The notes: a model not told the origin generated them from the letters alone. Shown: positions 19,454-28,085, numbered from the stretch's first letter. The stretch: DNA of 64,000 nt from Virgibacillus sp. MSP4-1 (GCF_010092505.1 NZ_CP048021.1:1612001-1676000); one strand, 5' to 3'. Numbers and translations are program-made.

Positions 19454-19482
19454 ATTATAGAAAATCAGCAAAAAAATTGCAA
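19454..19482 (-). promoter_or_regulatory. Sigma-A promoter of pheST
   Basis: TTGCAA (19477-19482) and TATAAT (19454-19459) with a 17-base spacer on the minus strand. It starts the T-box leader and sits directly after the ysgA stop codon. Confidence 0.85.
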
Positions 19483-19483
19483 G

Positions 19484-20227
19484 TTAGAGTTGAATTTTGT
19501 ACATCATAATTCCTGCAGCAATACTAACATTTAAAGATTCGGCTTTACCTTTAATCGGAATATATACGCTTTGATCCGCCTTTTCCAGCAAGCTCTCATG
19601 AACCCCATTCCCTTCATTGCCCAGGATTACTGCCACTTTTTCCGGAACGGCCTGCTCCTCTATCGACACGGCATTCCGCAACGCCGTAGCCCAAATCGAA
19701 AATCCTCCTTCTTTTAATGCATCCATCTCCGAATACAAGTCCTTAAACAAAATAGGGAGATGAAAAAACGAACCCTGGGTGGAGCGTATGACCTTATCAT
19801 TGAACAAATCCACACAGCCTTTTCCTAAAATGATCCCATCAAAACCCAGTGCATCTGCCGTTCGAATCATCGTGCCCAGATTGCCAGGATCCTGAATCGC
19901 ATCCAGCAGCACAAGCTTTCGGGCGTTCTCAGGTACATGGGATTGCTTCATTTCCACCTCAGCCATAATTCCCTGTGGACTTTCAGTGCTTGTCAGGGTT
20001 GTAAATACTTTTTCACTTACTTCGGTAACAGGAAAAGTCTCCGTCTGAAGCAAAGAACGCTCATAATCGTTTTTAATAATGATTTCCTTAACCGTCCAAT
20101 CACTGGCTAAAGCCTCTTCCAGCAAATGCTCCCCTTCAATCAAAAAGGAGCCGTTTTTCATGCGATCCTTTTTTCTTTTTAATTTATTCCAGTACTTCAC
20201 CTTTTTATTTTGTAAAGAATCAATCAT
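19484..20227 (-). CDS. ysgA: SpoU-family RNA 2'-O-methyltransferase (YsgA)
   Basis: A SPOUT-class enzyme that probably methylates rRNA with S-adenosylmethionine; the exact target is not evident from sequence. The 247 residues have an N-terminal substrate-binding domain (SFLIEGEHLLEEAL) and the SpoU trefoil knot with motif 1 (DPGNLGTMIRTADALGFDGII), motif 2 (VAVILGNEGNGV) and motif 3 (IPIKGKAESLNVSIAAGIMMY). The ATG at 20227 gives the usual N-terminus (MIDSLQNKKVKYW) but has only a weak GGTG ribosome site; starts up to 19 codons upstream remain possible. It is divergent from sspI. Confidence 0.88.
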   Translation of the reverse strand: MIDSLQNKKVKYWNKLKRKKDRMKNGSFLIEGEHLLEEALASDWTVKEIIIKNDYERSLLQTETFPVTEVSEKVFTTLTSTESPQGIMAEVEMKQSHVPENARKLVLLDAIQDPGNLGTMIRTADALGFDGIILGKGCVDLFNDKVIRSTQGSFFHLPILFKDLYSEMDALKEGGFSIWATALRNAVSIEEQAVPEKVAVILGNEGNGVHESLLEKADQSVYIPIKGKAESLNVSIAAGIMMYKIQL

Positions 20228-20346
20228 TGAATTTTTCACCTGCATCTTCAGTACTTTTGCTTTCGAATCCCTCTTATCATACATACTTTCCTTCTAAAAG
20301 GTCAAACTAATGTTATCAAAGCTGAAAAAAATGAGGTGACTACGAA

Positions 20347-20559
20347 ATGGATTTAGATTTGCGAAAAGCTGTCCTTCACAATATTTCAGGTAACAGTGCT
20401 GATGACTTAGAGGCAACCATTGTTGATGCCATCCAGGGAGGAGAGGAGAAGACCCTTCCAGGCCTGGGCGTCATTTTTGAAGTATACTGGAACAATGCCG
20501 ATGAATCGGAAAAAGAGGATGTTTTGCAGGTAATAGAAGATGGGTTGAAAAATCAGTAA
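20347..20559 (+). CDS. sspI: Small acid-soluble spore protein SspI
   Basis: A 70-residue minor spore protein made in the forespore and packed in the spore core. The sequence matches the SspI family throughout, notably [36 protein letters not shown] and the acidic C-terminal helix. The ATG follows GAGGTGACTACG. Its position beside ysgA matches Bacillus subtilis. Transcription by forespore sigma-G is expected from the family; I could not pick out a convincing -10/-35 pair. Repeat family 2 starts at its stop codon. Confidence 0.95.
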   Translation: MDLDLRKAVLHNISGNSADDLEATIVDAIQGGEEKTLPGLGVIFEVYWNNADESEKEDVLQVIEDGLKNQ

Positions 20560-20608
20560 AGCGAAACTTCCATCAGTGGGGATTTACGGTCAGTTAATAC
20601 GTGATAAA
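20557..20608 (+). repeat. Second dispersed repeat family, copy 2
   Basis: Starts at the sspI stop codon: TAAAGCGAAACTTCCATCAG, then a G-run, then GGTCAGTTAATACGTGATAA. It shares the block order of 2630-2676 and 27752-27800. With the two hairpins listed next it accounts for most of the 314-base gap between sspI and ysdC. Confidence 0.75.
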
Positions 20609-20626
20609 AGAAGTACGAATCTCATG

Positions 20627-20664
20627 AGAAGTATGTGTTCAGGATTTAAGCACATACTTCTTTA
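20627..20664 (+). terminator. Likely terminator of sspI
   Basis: Plus-strand hairpin with arms AGAAGTATGTG and CACATACTTCT around a 13-base loop, followed by TTTATG. It lies about 70 bases after sspI, beyond the repeat. Confidence 0.65.
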
Positions 20665-20828
20665 TGTCGTGCAATAAATATTACCTACCTAAAAGGAGGG
20701 TTTCCTTTTGACGAGTATGAAAATCCTCTATGGAAAGATCGGACGATAGCAAATAGAATTGATCTCTTTCCATAAAATGCTCCCGCCAGTTTAACGACAA
20801 TTGGTTCACCATCTTATCCCATAAGAAG

Positions 20829-20866
20829 AAAAAGCATATGATCTTAAACAAAAGACCACATGCTTT
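20829..20866 (-). terminator. Terminator of ysdC
   Basis: Minus-strand hairpin AGCATGTGGTCT/AGATCATATGCT, closed with G-U pairs and followed by TTTTTCTTCTT, eight bases after the ysdC stop codon. Confidence 0.8.
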
Positions 20867-20873
20867 CAGATCC

Positions 20874-21959
20874 TTAATCAAACTTGATTTCCTTTACTGT
20901 GTCGGCATCTAAGCCTTTGATGACTTCTACAATCAACTTCACGGCATTTTCAAAATCATCACGGTGCAGCATAGCCGCATGTGTATGAATATAACGTGTT
21001 GCAATGGTAATGGACAGAGCCGGGACACCGTTAGCGGTTAAATGAATGGATCCTGAATCTGTTCCGCCTCCTGCCATTGAGGCAAATTGATAAGGAATAT
21101 TATTCTTATCAGCGGTATCCACAACAAAATCACGAAGTCCCTTATGAGAAATCATCGATGCATCATATAAAATAATTTGCGGGCCATCCCCCATTTTACT
21201 GGATGCATCTTTATCAGAAATACCTGGTGTGTCACCAGCAATTCCCACATCCACTGCAAAGCCTACATCCGGCTGAATGGCGTGAGTTGAAGTTTTAGCT
21301 CCACGCAGTCCAACCTCTTCCTGAACCGTTCCTACACCATAAACTACATTTGGATGTTTTTCTTCTTTAAGCTGCTTTAACACATCAATCGCAATGGCTA
21401 AACCAATACGATTATCCCACGCCTTAGCAAGAAGCATTTTTTCATTGTTCATAACCGTGAAATCAAAATATGGAACGACAGAATCACCAGGAACAACACC
21501 AAATTCAGCTGCTTCATCTTTACTGGAAGCTCCAATATCAATAAACATATCCTTAATATCAATTGGTTTTTTCCTTGCCTCAGCTGAAAGGACATGTGGA
21601 GGTTTAGAACCGATAACGCCTGTTACTTCCCCTTTTTTCGTTAAAATGGTTACGCGTTGAGCAAGCATAACCTGGCTCCACCAGCCACCAACAGTCTGGA
21701 AATAAACAAATCCATCGTCATCAATACGGGTAACCATAAAACCAACTTCATCCAAGTGGCCGGCAACCATCACTTTAGGGCCATTCTCATCGCCTGTTTT
21801 TTTAGCGATCAGACTGCCTAAACCATCGGTGAATACTTCATCCGCATATGGAGCTATGTATTTACGCATCACTTCTCTTGGCTCTTTTTCATGACCGGCA
21901 ATGCCTTTTGCATCGGTTAAGTCTTTTAGCATGGTCAGTGTTTCATCAAGTTTTACCAT
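20874..21959 (-). CDS. ysdC: M42-family metallo-aminopeptidase (YsdC)
   Basis: Dinuclear-metal aminopeptidase or glutamyl-aminopeptidase/endoglucanase-like protein of family M42, probably forming a large dodecameric cage in the cytoplasm. The 361 residues carry metal ligands in [12 protein letters not shown] (His), [17 protein letters not shown] (Asp), [13 protein letters not shown] (catalytic Glu and ligand Glu) and [12 protein letters not shown], plus the C-terminal [19 protein letters not shown] (His). The ATG at 21959 follows AAAGGAGGAGC. Substrate preference cannot be read from sequence. It lies after the dUTPase gene, with its own terminator. Confidence 0.93.
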   Translation of the reverse strand: MVKLDETLTMLKDLTDAKGIAGHEKEPREVMRKYIAPYADEVFTDGLGSLIAKKTGDENGPKVMVAGHLDEVGFMVTRIDDDGFVYFQTVGGWWSQVMLAQRVTILTKKGEVTGVIGSKPPHVLSAEARKKPIDIKDMFIDIGASSKDEAAEFGVVPGDSVVPYFDFTVMNNEKMLLAKAWDNRIGLAIAIDVLKQLKEEKHPNVVYGVGTVQEEVGLRGAKTSTHAIQPDVGFAVDVGIAGDTPGISDKDASSKMGDGPQIILYDASMISHKGLRDFVVDTADKNNIPYQFASMAGGGTDSGSIHLTANGVPALSITIATRYIHTHAAMLHRDDFENAVKLIVEVIKGLDADTVKEIKFD

Positions 21960-22034
21960 ATCTGCTCCTCCTTTATATGTATACATCCATTCCTTATTAT
22001 ACCTGTCTTTCATGCATTTAACAAAATAGAAGGA

Positions 22035-22526
22035 TTAATATCCTGTATCCTGACGCTGATGGTTCACTTCATTCTTATTAACGTAAGCCCTTTGAATCAT
22101 TTCCTCCTCAAAGCCAAGATCCTTTCCCAATTGCAGGAAGGAATCGAATAACTGCTTATAAGGCTCCTGTTTTTGCTCGTTTTTAAACGTAATCGCCTTT
22201 TCATAAACCAGAAGGAACCGGTCTGTTGTACTGAAATCTAATGCTTGCTCATCCTCATGTAAGCCATTATAGGTATATCCAAGTTCAAGACCAAGGGAAA
22301 TGATAAAATGCAGGCCATCTACATACTCTTCAAGAATAACCGCCTGATCATTCGGACCTTTGTTACTCCAAAACTTAAAGCATCTGGTTTCATTGGCCAG
22401 CTCCCCAATTTCAACTAGTAATGCGAGAATTTTTTCCTGGATAATATTCTGACCTTCCAACTTGTGTTCTTTTTTTATACGCTGATCTAATTCGTTCTGC
22501 ATTTGAAATAGCAAATCCCAGTTCAT
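22035..22526 (-). CDS. Dimeric dUTP diphosphatase (dUTPase-2 family)
   Basis: Hydrolyses dUTP to dUMP, keeping uracil out of DNA. The 163 residues form an all-alpha NTP-pyrophosphatase of the MazG/dUTPase-2 type, with the magnesium-binding pattern EIGELANETRCFKFW followed by EEYVDGLHFIISLGLELG. This is not the trimeric beta-barrel dUTPase. Similar enzymes occur in Firmicute chromosomes and in phages such as SPbeta; here the context is chromosomal. The ATG follows AAGGAGATTGGG. It is divergent from ysdB and 75 bases upstream of ysdC on the same strand, possibly cotranscribed. Confidence 0.88.
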   Translation of the reverse strand: MNWDLLFQMQNELDQRIKKEHKLEGQNIIQEKILALLVEIGELANETRCFKFWSNKGPNDQAVILEEYVDGLHFIISLGLELGYTYNGLHEDEQALDFSTTDRFLLVYEKAITFKNEQKQEPYKQLFDSFLQLGKDLGFEEEMIQRAYVNKNEVNHQRQDTGY

Positions 22527-22601
22527 AATCCCAATCTCCTTTTATGGAATGATAAGCTTTATTCTTTTTAAAGATAATTTCTCATGTAATTATAGCAAAA
22601 G

Positions 22602-22627
22602 TGAAACCTTACTTGCATATAAACGTA
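22602..22627 (+). promoter_or_regulatory. Sigma-W promoter of ysdB
   Basis: TGAAAC (22602-22607), 16 bases, CGTA (22624-22627): an exact match to the sigma-W consensus TGAAAC-N16-CGTA, 53 bases before the ysdB start. In Bacillus subtilis ysdB belongs to the sigma-W regulon. Confidence 0.88.
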
Positions 22628-22679
22628 AACAAGTATAATCAACAGGTCTAAATTTATATATGTAGGAGTCGATTTCACC

Positions 22680-23057
22680 ATGATCATCATTTTATTTCGT
22701 TTATTGATCATTTTTGCTATTATCTTTTTTATCTATGCGGCTTATAAGTATATTGTAAATCCTAAACGTAAGCTTGAAATCGCTCAGGAAAATCAGTCTT
22801 TTTACTTCTATGATGAAGAAAATGTAAAGAAGAATTTTTTACTTACGTATAAAGGAGCTTTATTTGAAGGTGAAAAATACTTAGGAACCACAGAGGACGC
22901 CTTTGAAGTTGTTACCATTACAGTGAGCACCAGAAGCCCTGATCGTTTAGTAGGGATTTCCCGGGAGGATCTCTATTTCATCGAAAAAGAAATCCTCATC
23001 CGCTACCCCCACGCAAAAGTAGAATGGCGCCACCCAATCAAAAAAATATTTGATTAA
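22680..23057 (+). CDS. ysdB: Sigma-W pathway protein YsdB
   Basis: A 125-residue protein with one N-terminal membrane helix (about residues 3-23) and a cytoplasmic domain with VKKNFLLTYKGALFEGEKYLG and a basic C-terminus. Family members are members of the sigma-W envelope-stress regulon, but their molecular role is unclear. The ATG follows TAGGAGTCG. The sigma-W promoter upstream is exact. The stop codon is followed after two bases by a hairpin repeat (23060), so the end of the message is repeat-derived. Confidence 0.9.
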   Translation: MIIILFRLLIIFAIIFFIYAAYKYIVNPKRKLEIAQENQSFYFYDEENVKKNFLLTYKGALFEGEKYLGTTEDAFEVVTITVSTRSPDRLVGISREDLYFIEKEILIRYPHAKVEWRHPIKKIFD

Positions 23058-23059
23058 TA

Positions 23060-23200
23060 GAAAAGCGAAGGCGACCGATTAGGCCCGACGGCATAAGCAG
23101 AATATCCGGAGTGGCCGCTTTTGGCCATGGAGGGTATTCTGCTTATGACCGCTTGGGCCTGGGAGCCGTAGCTGGACAATCGAAAAGCGAAGGCGACCGG
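23060..23200 (+). repeat. ~120-bp hairpin repeat, one full and one partial unit
   Basis: One complete unit (23060-23178) starts AAAAGCGAAGGCGACC and ends GCCGTAGCTGGACAA; the head of a second unit follows (23182-23200), 122 bases after the first. The inner arms ATAAGCAGAATATCC and GGGTATTCTGCTTAT pair perfectly, and GTGGCC pairs with GGCCA inside. It starts two bases after the ysdB stop codon. Confidence 0.92.
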
Positions 23201-23209
23201 TTAAACAAC

Positions 23210-23251
23210 AGAAATCCCCTTTTCAGCACAAGCACTGAAAAGAGGATTTCT
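23210..23251. terminator. Hairpin between converging ysdB and the TVP38 gene
   Basis: Stem AGAAATCC-CTTTTCA / TGAAAAG-GGATTTCT with a ten-base loop, between two converging genes. T-runs on both sides are weak, so it may act as a two-way terminator of modest strength. Confidence 0.65.
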
Positions 23252-23259
23252 CAATTTAT

Positions 23260-23871
23260 CTAGCTAACCCTGTTCATGGAGGGGGATCCCTGACTTACTT
23301 GATGATCTTTACGGAAAAATTCCTCCCAACTGACGACAATCTCTTTTTGTCTTAATAAGTAAATCATCGGAAGAATAACAATTACGGCTGCCGCCATAAT
23401 GATTGGAGACAGACTGGCAATCCATTGACCAAACGTTGTATAGACAACGGCCAGCGGAACATTAGATAGGAATGACAGCTTAAAATACTCTTTATAATTT
23501 CGCGAAATTTCCAAAATACAAAGAGATAATAAATGAAAATGGATAAATGGCATTAAACGCAACAGAAAAATCTGCCCTTTAGAAATCTGCCTTTTTTCGC
23601 CCAATATTTTGCCCTTCAATCGAATTAGCCTTTTAAAGGTTTTGGGCATATAGACGAGAAAACGGTAAAAGAACAGACTGGATAAAGTAATGCCTATCAC
23701 CGAATAAATTGTGCCCGAGACCATTCCGAACAATATCCCGCCCGAAATACAAATGAAGGCTACAGGCATGAAAAAAAGGGGTCTTAATAAATGCATGCCA
23801 ATAAATAATACCGGAGCAAACATTCCACTGGACTCTACGATTGTAAATACCCAAGAAGTAAGCTGTTCCAT
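23260..23871 (-). CDS. TVP38/TMEM64 (VTT-domain) membrane protein
   Basis: A 203-residue polytopic membrane protein of the DedA-like VTT group, with five or so helices. LLRPLFFMPVAFICISGGILFG and the later FLLRLMPFIHFHLLSLCIL are the two family hallmark segments, with the re-entrant-loop pattern. Family members are thought to scramble or transport lipids, but the role of this one is unknown. The ATG follows AAGGGGCTCC. It converges on ysdB. A role in the envelope-stress response of its neighbour is possible but not shown. Confidence 0.87.
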   Translation of the reverse strand: MEQLTSWVFTIVESSGMFAPVLFIGMHLLRPLFFMPVAFICISGGILFGMVSGTIYSVIGITLSSLFFYRFLVYMPKTFKRLIRLKGKILGEKRQISKGQIFLLRLMPFIHFHLLSLCILEISRNYKEYFKLSFLSNVPLAVVYTTFGQWIASLSPIIMAAAVIVILPMIYLLRQKEIVVSWEEFFRKDHQVSQGSPSMNRVS

Positions 23872-23927
23872 GATGGAGCCCCTTCCCTGATGATGTTTGT
23901 TTTATGTATATGACATAAGACGAGCCT

Positions 23928-24200
23928 TTATGACAGGGTTGTTAGAAAGAGAAGTACAGTCAGCACCAGGAACGTTAAAAGCGGGAACCCCACTTTGAAC
24001 TTCCATTTCTTTGTTTTGTGGTGAAAGACATACATCCCCATCGTACTTCCAAGCGCTCCGCCGATTATAGCAATGACAAACAGCCTAGTCTCTGAAATAC
24101 GCCATTTTCCTTTTTTGGACTTCCGTTTATCCCATCCCATAGACAAAAATCCGAAAATATTTATGACCACAAGATAAATGATAAAAACTTGTTTAAGCAA
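23928..24200 (-). CDS. ysdA: DUF1294 membrane protein (YsdA)
   Basis: A 90-residue protein with two or three helices and the DUF1294 pattern: MGWDKRKSKKGKWRISE, LFVIAIIGGALGSTMGMYVF, HHKTKKWKFKVGFPLL. The function is not known. The TTG at 24200 is preferred because GAGGGA lies at good spacing before it; a TTG six codons upstream would overlap that ribosome site. In Bacillus subtilis ysdA likewise follows rplT. A terminator after rplT separates it from the infC operon. Confidence 0.85.
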   Translation of the reverse strand: MLKQVFIIYLVVINIFGFLSMGWDKRKSKKGKWRISETRLFVIAIIGGALGSTMGMYVFHHKTKKWKFKVGFPLLTFLVLTVLLFLTTLS

Positions 24201-24274
24201 TGCTTCTCCCTCTTTCAAAATCGCAAAAATTTCTTTGCAGGCAGTAACAAAACTGATACATGATTTGGGACCAT

Positions 24275-24302
24275 GAAAAAAAAGACTGGCATCAAGCCAG
24301 CC
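24275..24302 (-). terminator. Terminator of infC-rpmI-rplT
   Basis: GGCTGGC/GCCAGTC stem with a five-base loop followed by eight or more T on the minus strand, 22 bases after rplT. Confidence 0.92.
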
Positions 24303-24323
24303 TTTTCTTATTCTTAACCGTTA

Positions 24324-24680
24324 TTATTTAAGTGCGTCTTTAGCTTTAGCAACCAGGTTAGCAAAGCCTTGTTCGTCATTTACAGCAAGATCAGCGAGCA
24401 TCTTACGGTTCACTTCAATACCAGCTTCTCTTAGACCGTGCATAAGACGACTATAAGAAATATCATTCATACGAGCCGCAGCATTAATACGGGCAATCCA
24501 TAGTTTACGGAAATTACGTTTTCTTTGTTTACGGTCACGGTAAGCATATTGACCGGACTTCATTACTTGCTGCTTTGCTGTTTTGAATAGTGCATGCTTT
24601 GAACCATAATAACCTTTCGCTAACTTTAGAACACGTTTACGACGTCTGCGTGTTACTGTACCGCCTTTTACACGTGGCAT
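24324..24680 (-). CDS. rplT: 50S ribosomal protein L20
   Basis: Early 23S rRNA-binding protein needed for 50S assembly; it also represses its own operon by binding the infC leader. The 118 residues are those of L20 throughout ([52 protein letters not shown]). The ATG follows TAGGAGGGAAC. It is the last gene of infC-rpmI-rplT. Confidence 0.98.
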   Translation of the reverse strand: MPRVKGGTVTRRRRKRVLKLAKGYYGSKHALFKTAKQQVMKSGQYAYRDRKQRKRNFRKLWIARINAAARMNDISYSRLMHGLREAGIEVNRKMLADLAVNDEQGFANLVAKAKDALK

Positions 24681-24721
24681 AGTTGTTCCCTCCTAATAAT
24701 CTTATCTATCGTTGTTTTATC

Positions 24722-24919
24722 TTACTTTTTAGGTAGCATTGAGCTGATGCGTTTCATATCACTGCTAGAAACAAGAGCGGATTTACGCAATTTGCGCTTC
24801 TGCTTTGTAGATTTATTTGCGAACAAGTGACTTGTATACGCATGTGCACGTTTCACTTTACCATTACCAGTTTTCTTAAAACGTTTTTGTGAACCTTTAT
24901 GGGTTTTCATTTTAGGCAT
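24722..24919 (-). CDS. rpmI: 50S ribosomal protein L35
   Basis: A 65-residue, very basic protein with the L35 signature [18 protein letters not shown] near the N-terminus and the C-terminal Lys/Arg-rich tail ([13 protein letters not shown]). The ATG follows AAAGGAGGACAC. It is the middle gene of the infC-rpmI-rplT operon, 44 bases after infC and 41 before rplT. Confidence 0.98.
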   Translation of the reverse strand: MPKMKTHKGSQKRFKKTGNGKVKRAHAYTSHLFANKSTKQKRKLRKSALVSSSDMKRISSMLPKK

Positions 24920-24963
24920 AATGTGTGTCCTCCTTTGATTAATAACTGCTCTGCTGGACCAGC

Positions 24964-25482
24964 TTATTTTTCATTTAAAGGTGCGAGCATCATAAACATA
25001 TTACGACCTTCCATTTTAGGCTTCGTCTCAAGGGTAGCAATATCTTTACATTCCTCAGCCATACGATCGAGAACCTCTTGACCAAGCTCTTTATGGGTAA
25101 TAGCACGACCGCGGAATCGAACAGCCGCCTTCACTTTATCACCTTTTTGAAGGAATTTGCGGGCATTCCGTAACTTGGTGTTGAAGTCATGCTCTTCAAT
25201 TGCAGGACTTAAGCGTACCTCTTTAATATTAATGACCTTTTGCTTCTTACGCTTTTCTTTTTCCTTCTTCTGTTGCTCGAAACGGTATTTACCATAATCC
25301 ATAATTCGGCAAACAGGTGGTTTTGCGTTTGGAGCTACTAATACAAGGTCAAGATTTGCCTGATCTGCAATCTTCAAAGCTTCCTGACGTGATTTTACGC
25401 CAATCTGTTCTCCATCTGCACCAATTAAACGGACTTCGCGTGCTCGAATTCGCTCGTTAATTAATGTTTCGCCTTTGCTAAT
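24964..25482 (-). CDS. infC: Translation initiation factor IF-3
   Basis: IF-3 binds the 30S subunit, checks the start codon and keeps subunits apart. The protein is 172 residues when read from the ATT codon at 25480-25482 ([20 protein letters not shown]). This rare start is supported by the strong GGAGGTGG site seven bases before it and by the AUU start of infC in other bacteria, where IF-3 limits its own synthesis by rejecting it. An upstream ATG at 25527 keeps the frame open but has no ribosome site and would add 15 unconserved residues. N- and C-terminal IF-3 domains are both complete. Confidence 0.95.
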   Translation of the reverse strand: MSKGETLINERIRAREVRLIGADGEQIGVKSRQEALKIADQANLDLVLVAPNAKPPVCRIMDYGKYRFEQQKKEKEKRKKQKVINIKEVRLSPAIEEHDFNTKLRNARKFLQKGDKVKAAVRFRGRAITHKELGQEVLDRMAEECKDIATLETKPKMEGRNMFMMLAPLNEK

Positions 25483-25546
25483 CGTAAGCCACCTCCAAAA
25501 AATATTTGAGAAAATCAGGTCCGGCATCCGACATTTTTATTTCCAT

Positions 25547-25696
25547 AAAAAAAGCGTCGGTACACATACTGCACCCACACTTCACATATTCTTCGGTAAA
25601 GAAGAAAAGTTGTTTTAGCCTGCCAACTGCTGTTTAGCGTCGATCAGGCGAGAAGCGGGTGCTTCTACTTTCACATAGACCTTATTTAATTCACTC
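25547..25696 (-). ncRNA. L20 (infC) leader, autoregulatory attenuator
   Basis: Between the promoter and infC, the RNA carries AAGGTCTATGTG, GCACCCGC and GCAGGCTA blocks typical of the Firmicute L20 leader, and ends with a G/C-rich segment and seven T (25547-25553). GCACCC (25657-25662) can pair at long range with GGGTGC (25571-25576), the arrangement used for premature termination when free L20 binds. Assignment is from pattern memory, not a covariance search. Confidence 0.75.
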
Positions 25697-25701
25697 TTAG
25701 T

Positions 25702-25731
25702 ATTATATGACGGACAAGACGTATTTGTCAA
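25702..25731 (-). promoter_or_regulatory. Sigma-A promoter of infC-rpmI-rplT
   Basis: TTGACA (25726-25731) and TATAAT (25702-25707) with an 18-base spacer on the minus strand: both hexamers are consensus. Confidence 0.9.
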
Positions 25732-25766
25732 CATATTTTAATGAGAGAGGGAAATCCCCCTCTCAC

Positions 25767-27713
25767 CTATTCTTTTTTAGACATATGCTCGACATCTTCT
25801 TTCATATCCTGTACGAATTGCTGCAGTTCTTTCGTTTCAGAGTCCTGTGCTCCGTATTTACGGACATTGACGGCATTTTGTTCGATTTCCTTATCCCCAA
25901 CGACCAGAGCATAAGGAATTTTCTGAGTCTGAGCTTCCCGAATTTTATAGCCGATTTTCTCATCTCTTTCATCGACTTCTACACGGAAACCATCCCTCCG
26001 AAGCTGATCCTGCACCTCTTTTGCATAGTCAAAGTGGGCATCCATGGATACCGGGATAATTCTTGCCTGTTCTGGAGCAAGCCAGGTTGGGAAGGCACCT
26101 TTATATTCCTCAATAAGAAAGGCAACGAAACGTTCCATGGTCGATACGACTCCTCGATGAATGACGACTGGACGATGTTCTTTCCCATCCTCACCAATAT
26201 AGGTTAAGTCAAAACGATTTGGAAGGTGGAAGTCAAGCTGTACAGTAGACAGGGTTTCATCTTTACCCATTGCTGTTTTTACCTGAACATCAAGCTTCGG
26301 ACCATAGAAAGCTGCTTCTCCCTCGGCTTCTACATATTCAAGTTCCATTTCCTCCATGGTTTCTTTTAGTAGTGCCTGTGCCTTTTCCCACATTTCATCA
26401 TTATCCACATACTTTTCTTTATCTTCAGGGTCACGATAAGATAAACGGAAGTAATAATCGTTAATCCCGAAGTCCTGATAGACGGTTTTAATCAGGTTGA
26501 CCACACGGATAAACTCATCTTTTAATTGATCCGGACGGGCAAAAATATGAGCATCATTCAAAGTCATGGCACGCACCCGCTGCAAGCCTGCCAGTGCCCC
26601 TGACATTTCATGGCGGTGCATCGTGCCTAATTCTGCAATACGCACTGGCAGATTCCGATAACTGTGAAGTTCATTTTTATAAACCATCATATGATGCGGA
26701 CAGTTCATAGGACGTAATACGAGATCCTCATTATCCATTTCCAAAGTCGGGAACATATCATCCTGATAATGATCCCAGTGTCCACTGGTTTTGTATAAAT
26801 CTACACTGCCCAGTACTGGAGTATAAACATGGTCATAGCCCAATCTTTGTTCAATGTCTACAATATAGCGCTCGATCGTACGACGAATAGTAGCACCTTT
26901 AGGTAACCATAGAGGCAACCCTTGTCCAACCTTCTGATTAACAGTAAATAAATCGAGTTCCTTTCCAAGCTTACGGTGATCTCTTTCTTTCGCTTCCTCC
27001 AGCATCTTCAAATGTTCTTCTAACTGACCCTTCTTCTCAAAGGCTGTTCCATAGATACGCTGAAGCATTTTATTATCACTATCACCACGCCAGTAAGCTC
27101 CGGAGATATTTAACAGCTTAAACACTTTAATTTTTCCTGTATGAGGAACATGAGGACCACGGCATAAATCAAAGAATTCTCCCTGTTTGTAAATGGTAAT
27201 GGGGGCACCTTCAGGAATATCATCAATAAGTTCCAGCTTTAGGTCATCCCCAATTTCACGGTACATTTCCTTAGCTTCCTCACGGGTAACTTCCACCCTT
27301 TGAACCTCATGAGCCTCATCCACAATTTTCTTCATTTCTTTTTCTATGTTTTCCAGATCTTCAGGAGTAATTTTTTCCTCCATATCAAGGTCGTAATAAA
27401 ACCCATTCTCTATAACAGGTCCTACACCAAGCTTTACATCTTTATATAATCGTTTAATGGCCTGAGCCATAAGATGTGCCGTTGAATGACGAAGAATTTC
27501 CACTCCTTCCTCATTTCTTAATGTGACAATTTCAACCTTTGCATCCTTATCAATGGGTCTGCGTAAATCATATAGTTCTCCATTCACTTTACCTGCTACG
27601 GCCTGTTTTTTCAGACCAGGACTGATGGACTGAGCAATATCCTCACTCGTAGTGCCCTGGGGAAATTCCTTTACAGCACCATCCGGGAATGTAATGTTTA
27701 CTTGTTCTGCCAC
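25767..27713 (-). CDS. thrS: Threonine--tRNA ligase
   Basis: Charges tRNA-Thr. The 648 residues show a TGS domain (about 1-62, [17 protein letters not shown]), the editing domain with [10 protein letters not shown] and the zinc-type Cys/His region ([14 protein letters not shown]), a class II core with [13 protein letters not shown] and the motif 3 region [21 protein letters not shown], and a C-terminal anticodon-binding domain. The GTG at 27713 is chosen because GAAGGAG lies eight bases before it and the protein starts as in homologues; an upstream ATG at 27767 would add residues from the leader. A Thr T-box precedes it. Confidence 0.97.
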   Translation of the reverse strand: MAEQVNITFPDGAVKEFPQGTTSEDIAQSISPGLKKQAVAGKVNGELYDLRRPIDKDAKVEIVTLRNEEGVEILRHSTAHLMAQAIKRLYKDVKLGVGPVIENGFYYDLDMEEKITPEDLENIEKEMKKIVDEAHEVQRVEVTREEAKEMYREIGDDLKLELIDDIPEGAPITIYKQGEFFDLCRGPHVPHTGKIKVFKLLNISGAYWRGDSDNKMLQRIYGTAFEKKGQLEEHLKMLEEAKERDHRKLGKELDLFTVNQKVGQGLPLWLPKGATIRRTIERYIVDIEQRLGYDHVYTPVLGSVDLYKTSGHWDHYQDDMFPTLEMDNEDLVLRPMNCPHHMMVYKNELHSYRNLPVRIAELGTMHRHEMSGALAGLQRVRAMTLNDAHIFARPDQLKDEFIRVVNLIKTVYQDFGINDYYFRLSYRDPEDKEKYVDNDEMWEKAQALLKETMEEMELEYVEAEGEAAFYGPKLDVQVKTAMGKDETLSTVQLDFHLPNRFDLTYIGEDGKEHRPVVIHRGVVSTMERFVAFLIEEYKGAFPTWLAPEQARIIPVSMDAHFDYAKEVQDQLRRDGFRVEVDERDEKIGYKIREAQTQKIPYALVVGDKEIEQNAVNVRKYGAQDSETKELQQFVQDMKEDVEHMSKKE

Positions 27714-27751
27714 TGCAATCACTCCTTCTAAATTGTTTATTTTTTGCTTAT

Positions 27752-27800
27752 AAAGTGAAACTTCCATCAGTGTGGTTTTTAGGACCGGTCATGCGTGATG
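27752..27800 (+). repeat. Second dispersed repeat family, copy 3
   Basis: AAAGTGAAACTTCCATCAGT, then a G/T-rich stretch, then GGACCGGTCATGCGTGATG. It lies between the T-box terminator and the thrS ribosome site, antisense to thrS, so it becomes part of the thrS 5' untranslated RNA. The 3' half is more diverged than in the copy at 20557. Confidence 0.7.
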
Positions 27801-27810
27801 TGAAAGCATT

Positions 27811-28079
27811 AAAAAAAGCCCGTCCCTCCTAAAAGGGACGAGCTTTTCTTCACCCGTGGTTCCACCCTGGTTCCGTTCATTTTAAAAACGGCACTTTATG
27901 GGATCCGTAACGTGGATCAGCGCTGATTATTACTCTTCTTTCACAATCAGGGTTCAAAGGTGGTAAACAATGACTCGGACTCAGGAAGCTCGCAGCCTTT
28001 GACTTCCCTCTCTGTTCAGCCGATTGACATTGTTCATGTCCTTATCCTTACCTCAATTATCTTCTGGTTTTGTAATTAT
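27811..28079 (-). ncRNA. T-box leader of thrS (tRNA-Thr responsive)
   Basis: The T-box core AGGGTGGAACCACGGGT (27852-27867, minus strand) is followed by a terminator with arms AGCTCGTCCC and GGGACGGGCT and seven T (27811-27845). In the stem I region an ACC triplet at 27962-27964, followed by A, is the likely Thr specifier. The leader fills the long gap between ytxC and thrS. Confidence 0.92.
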
Positions 28080-28085
28080 GAATGA

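Noticed and set aside
20681-20881. Minus-strand ORF of 66 codons (or 43 from an internal ATG) after ysdC
   Set aside because: The longer form starts within ysdC and runs through its terminator; the shorter form lies after the terminator without a visible promoter and with a weak ribosome site. The peptide looks protein-like, so a decayed gene is possible, but support is too thin.
24899-25081. Plus-strand open frame opposite infC
   Set aside because: Antisense shadow in a ribosomal-protein operon with no start signal.
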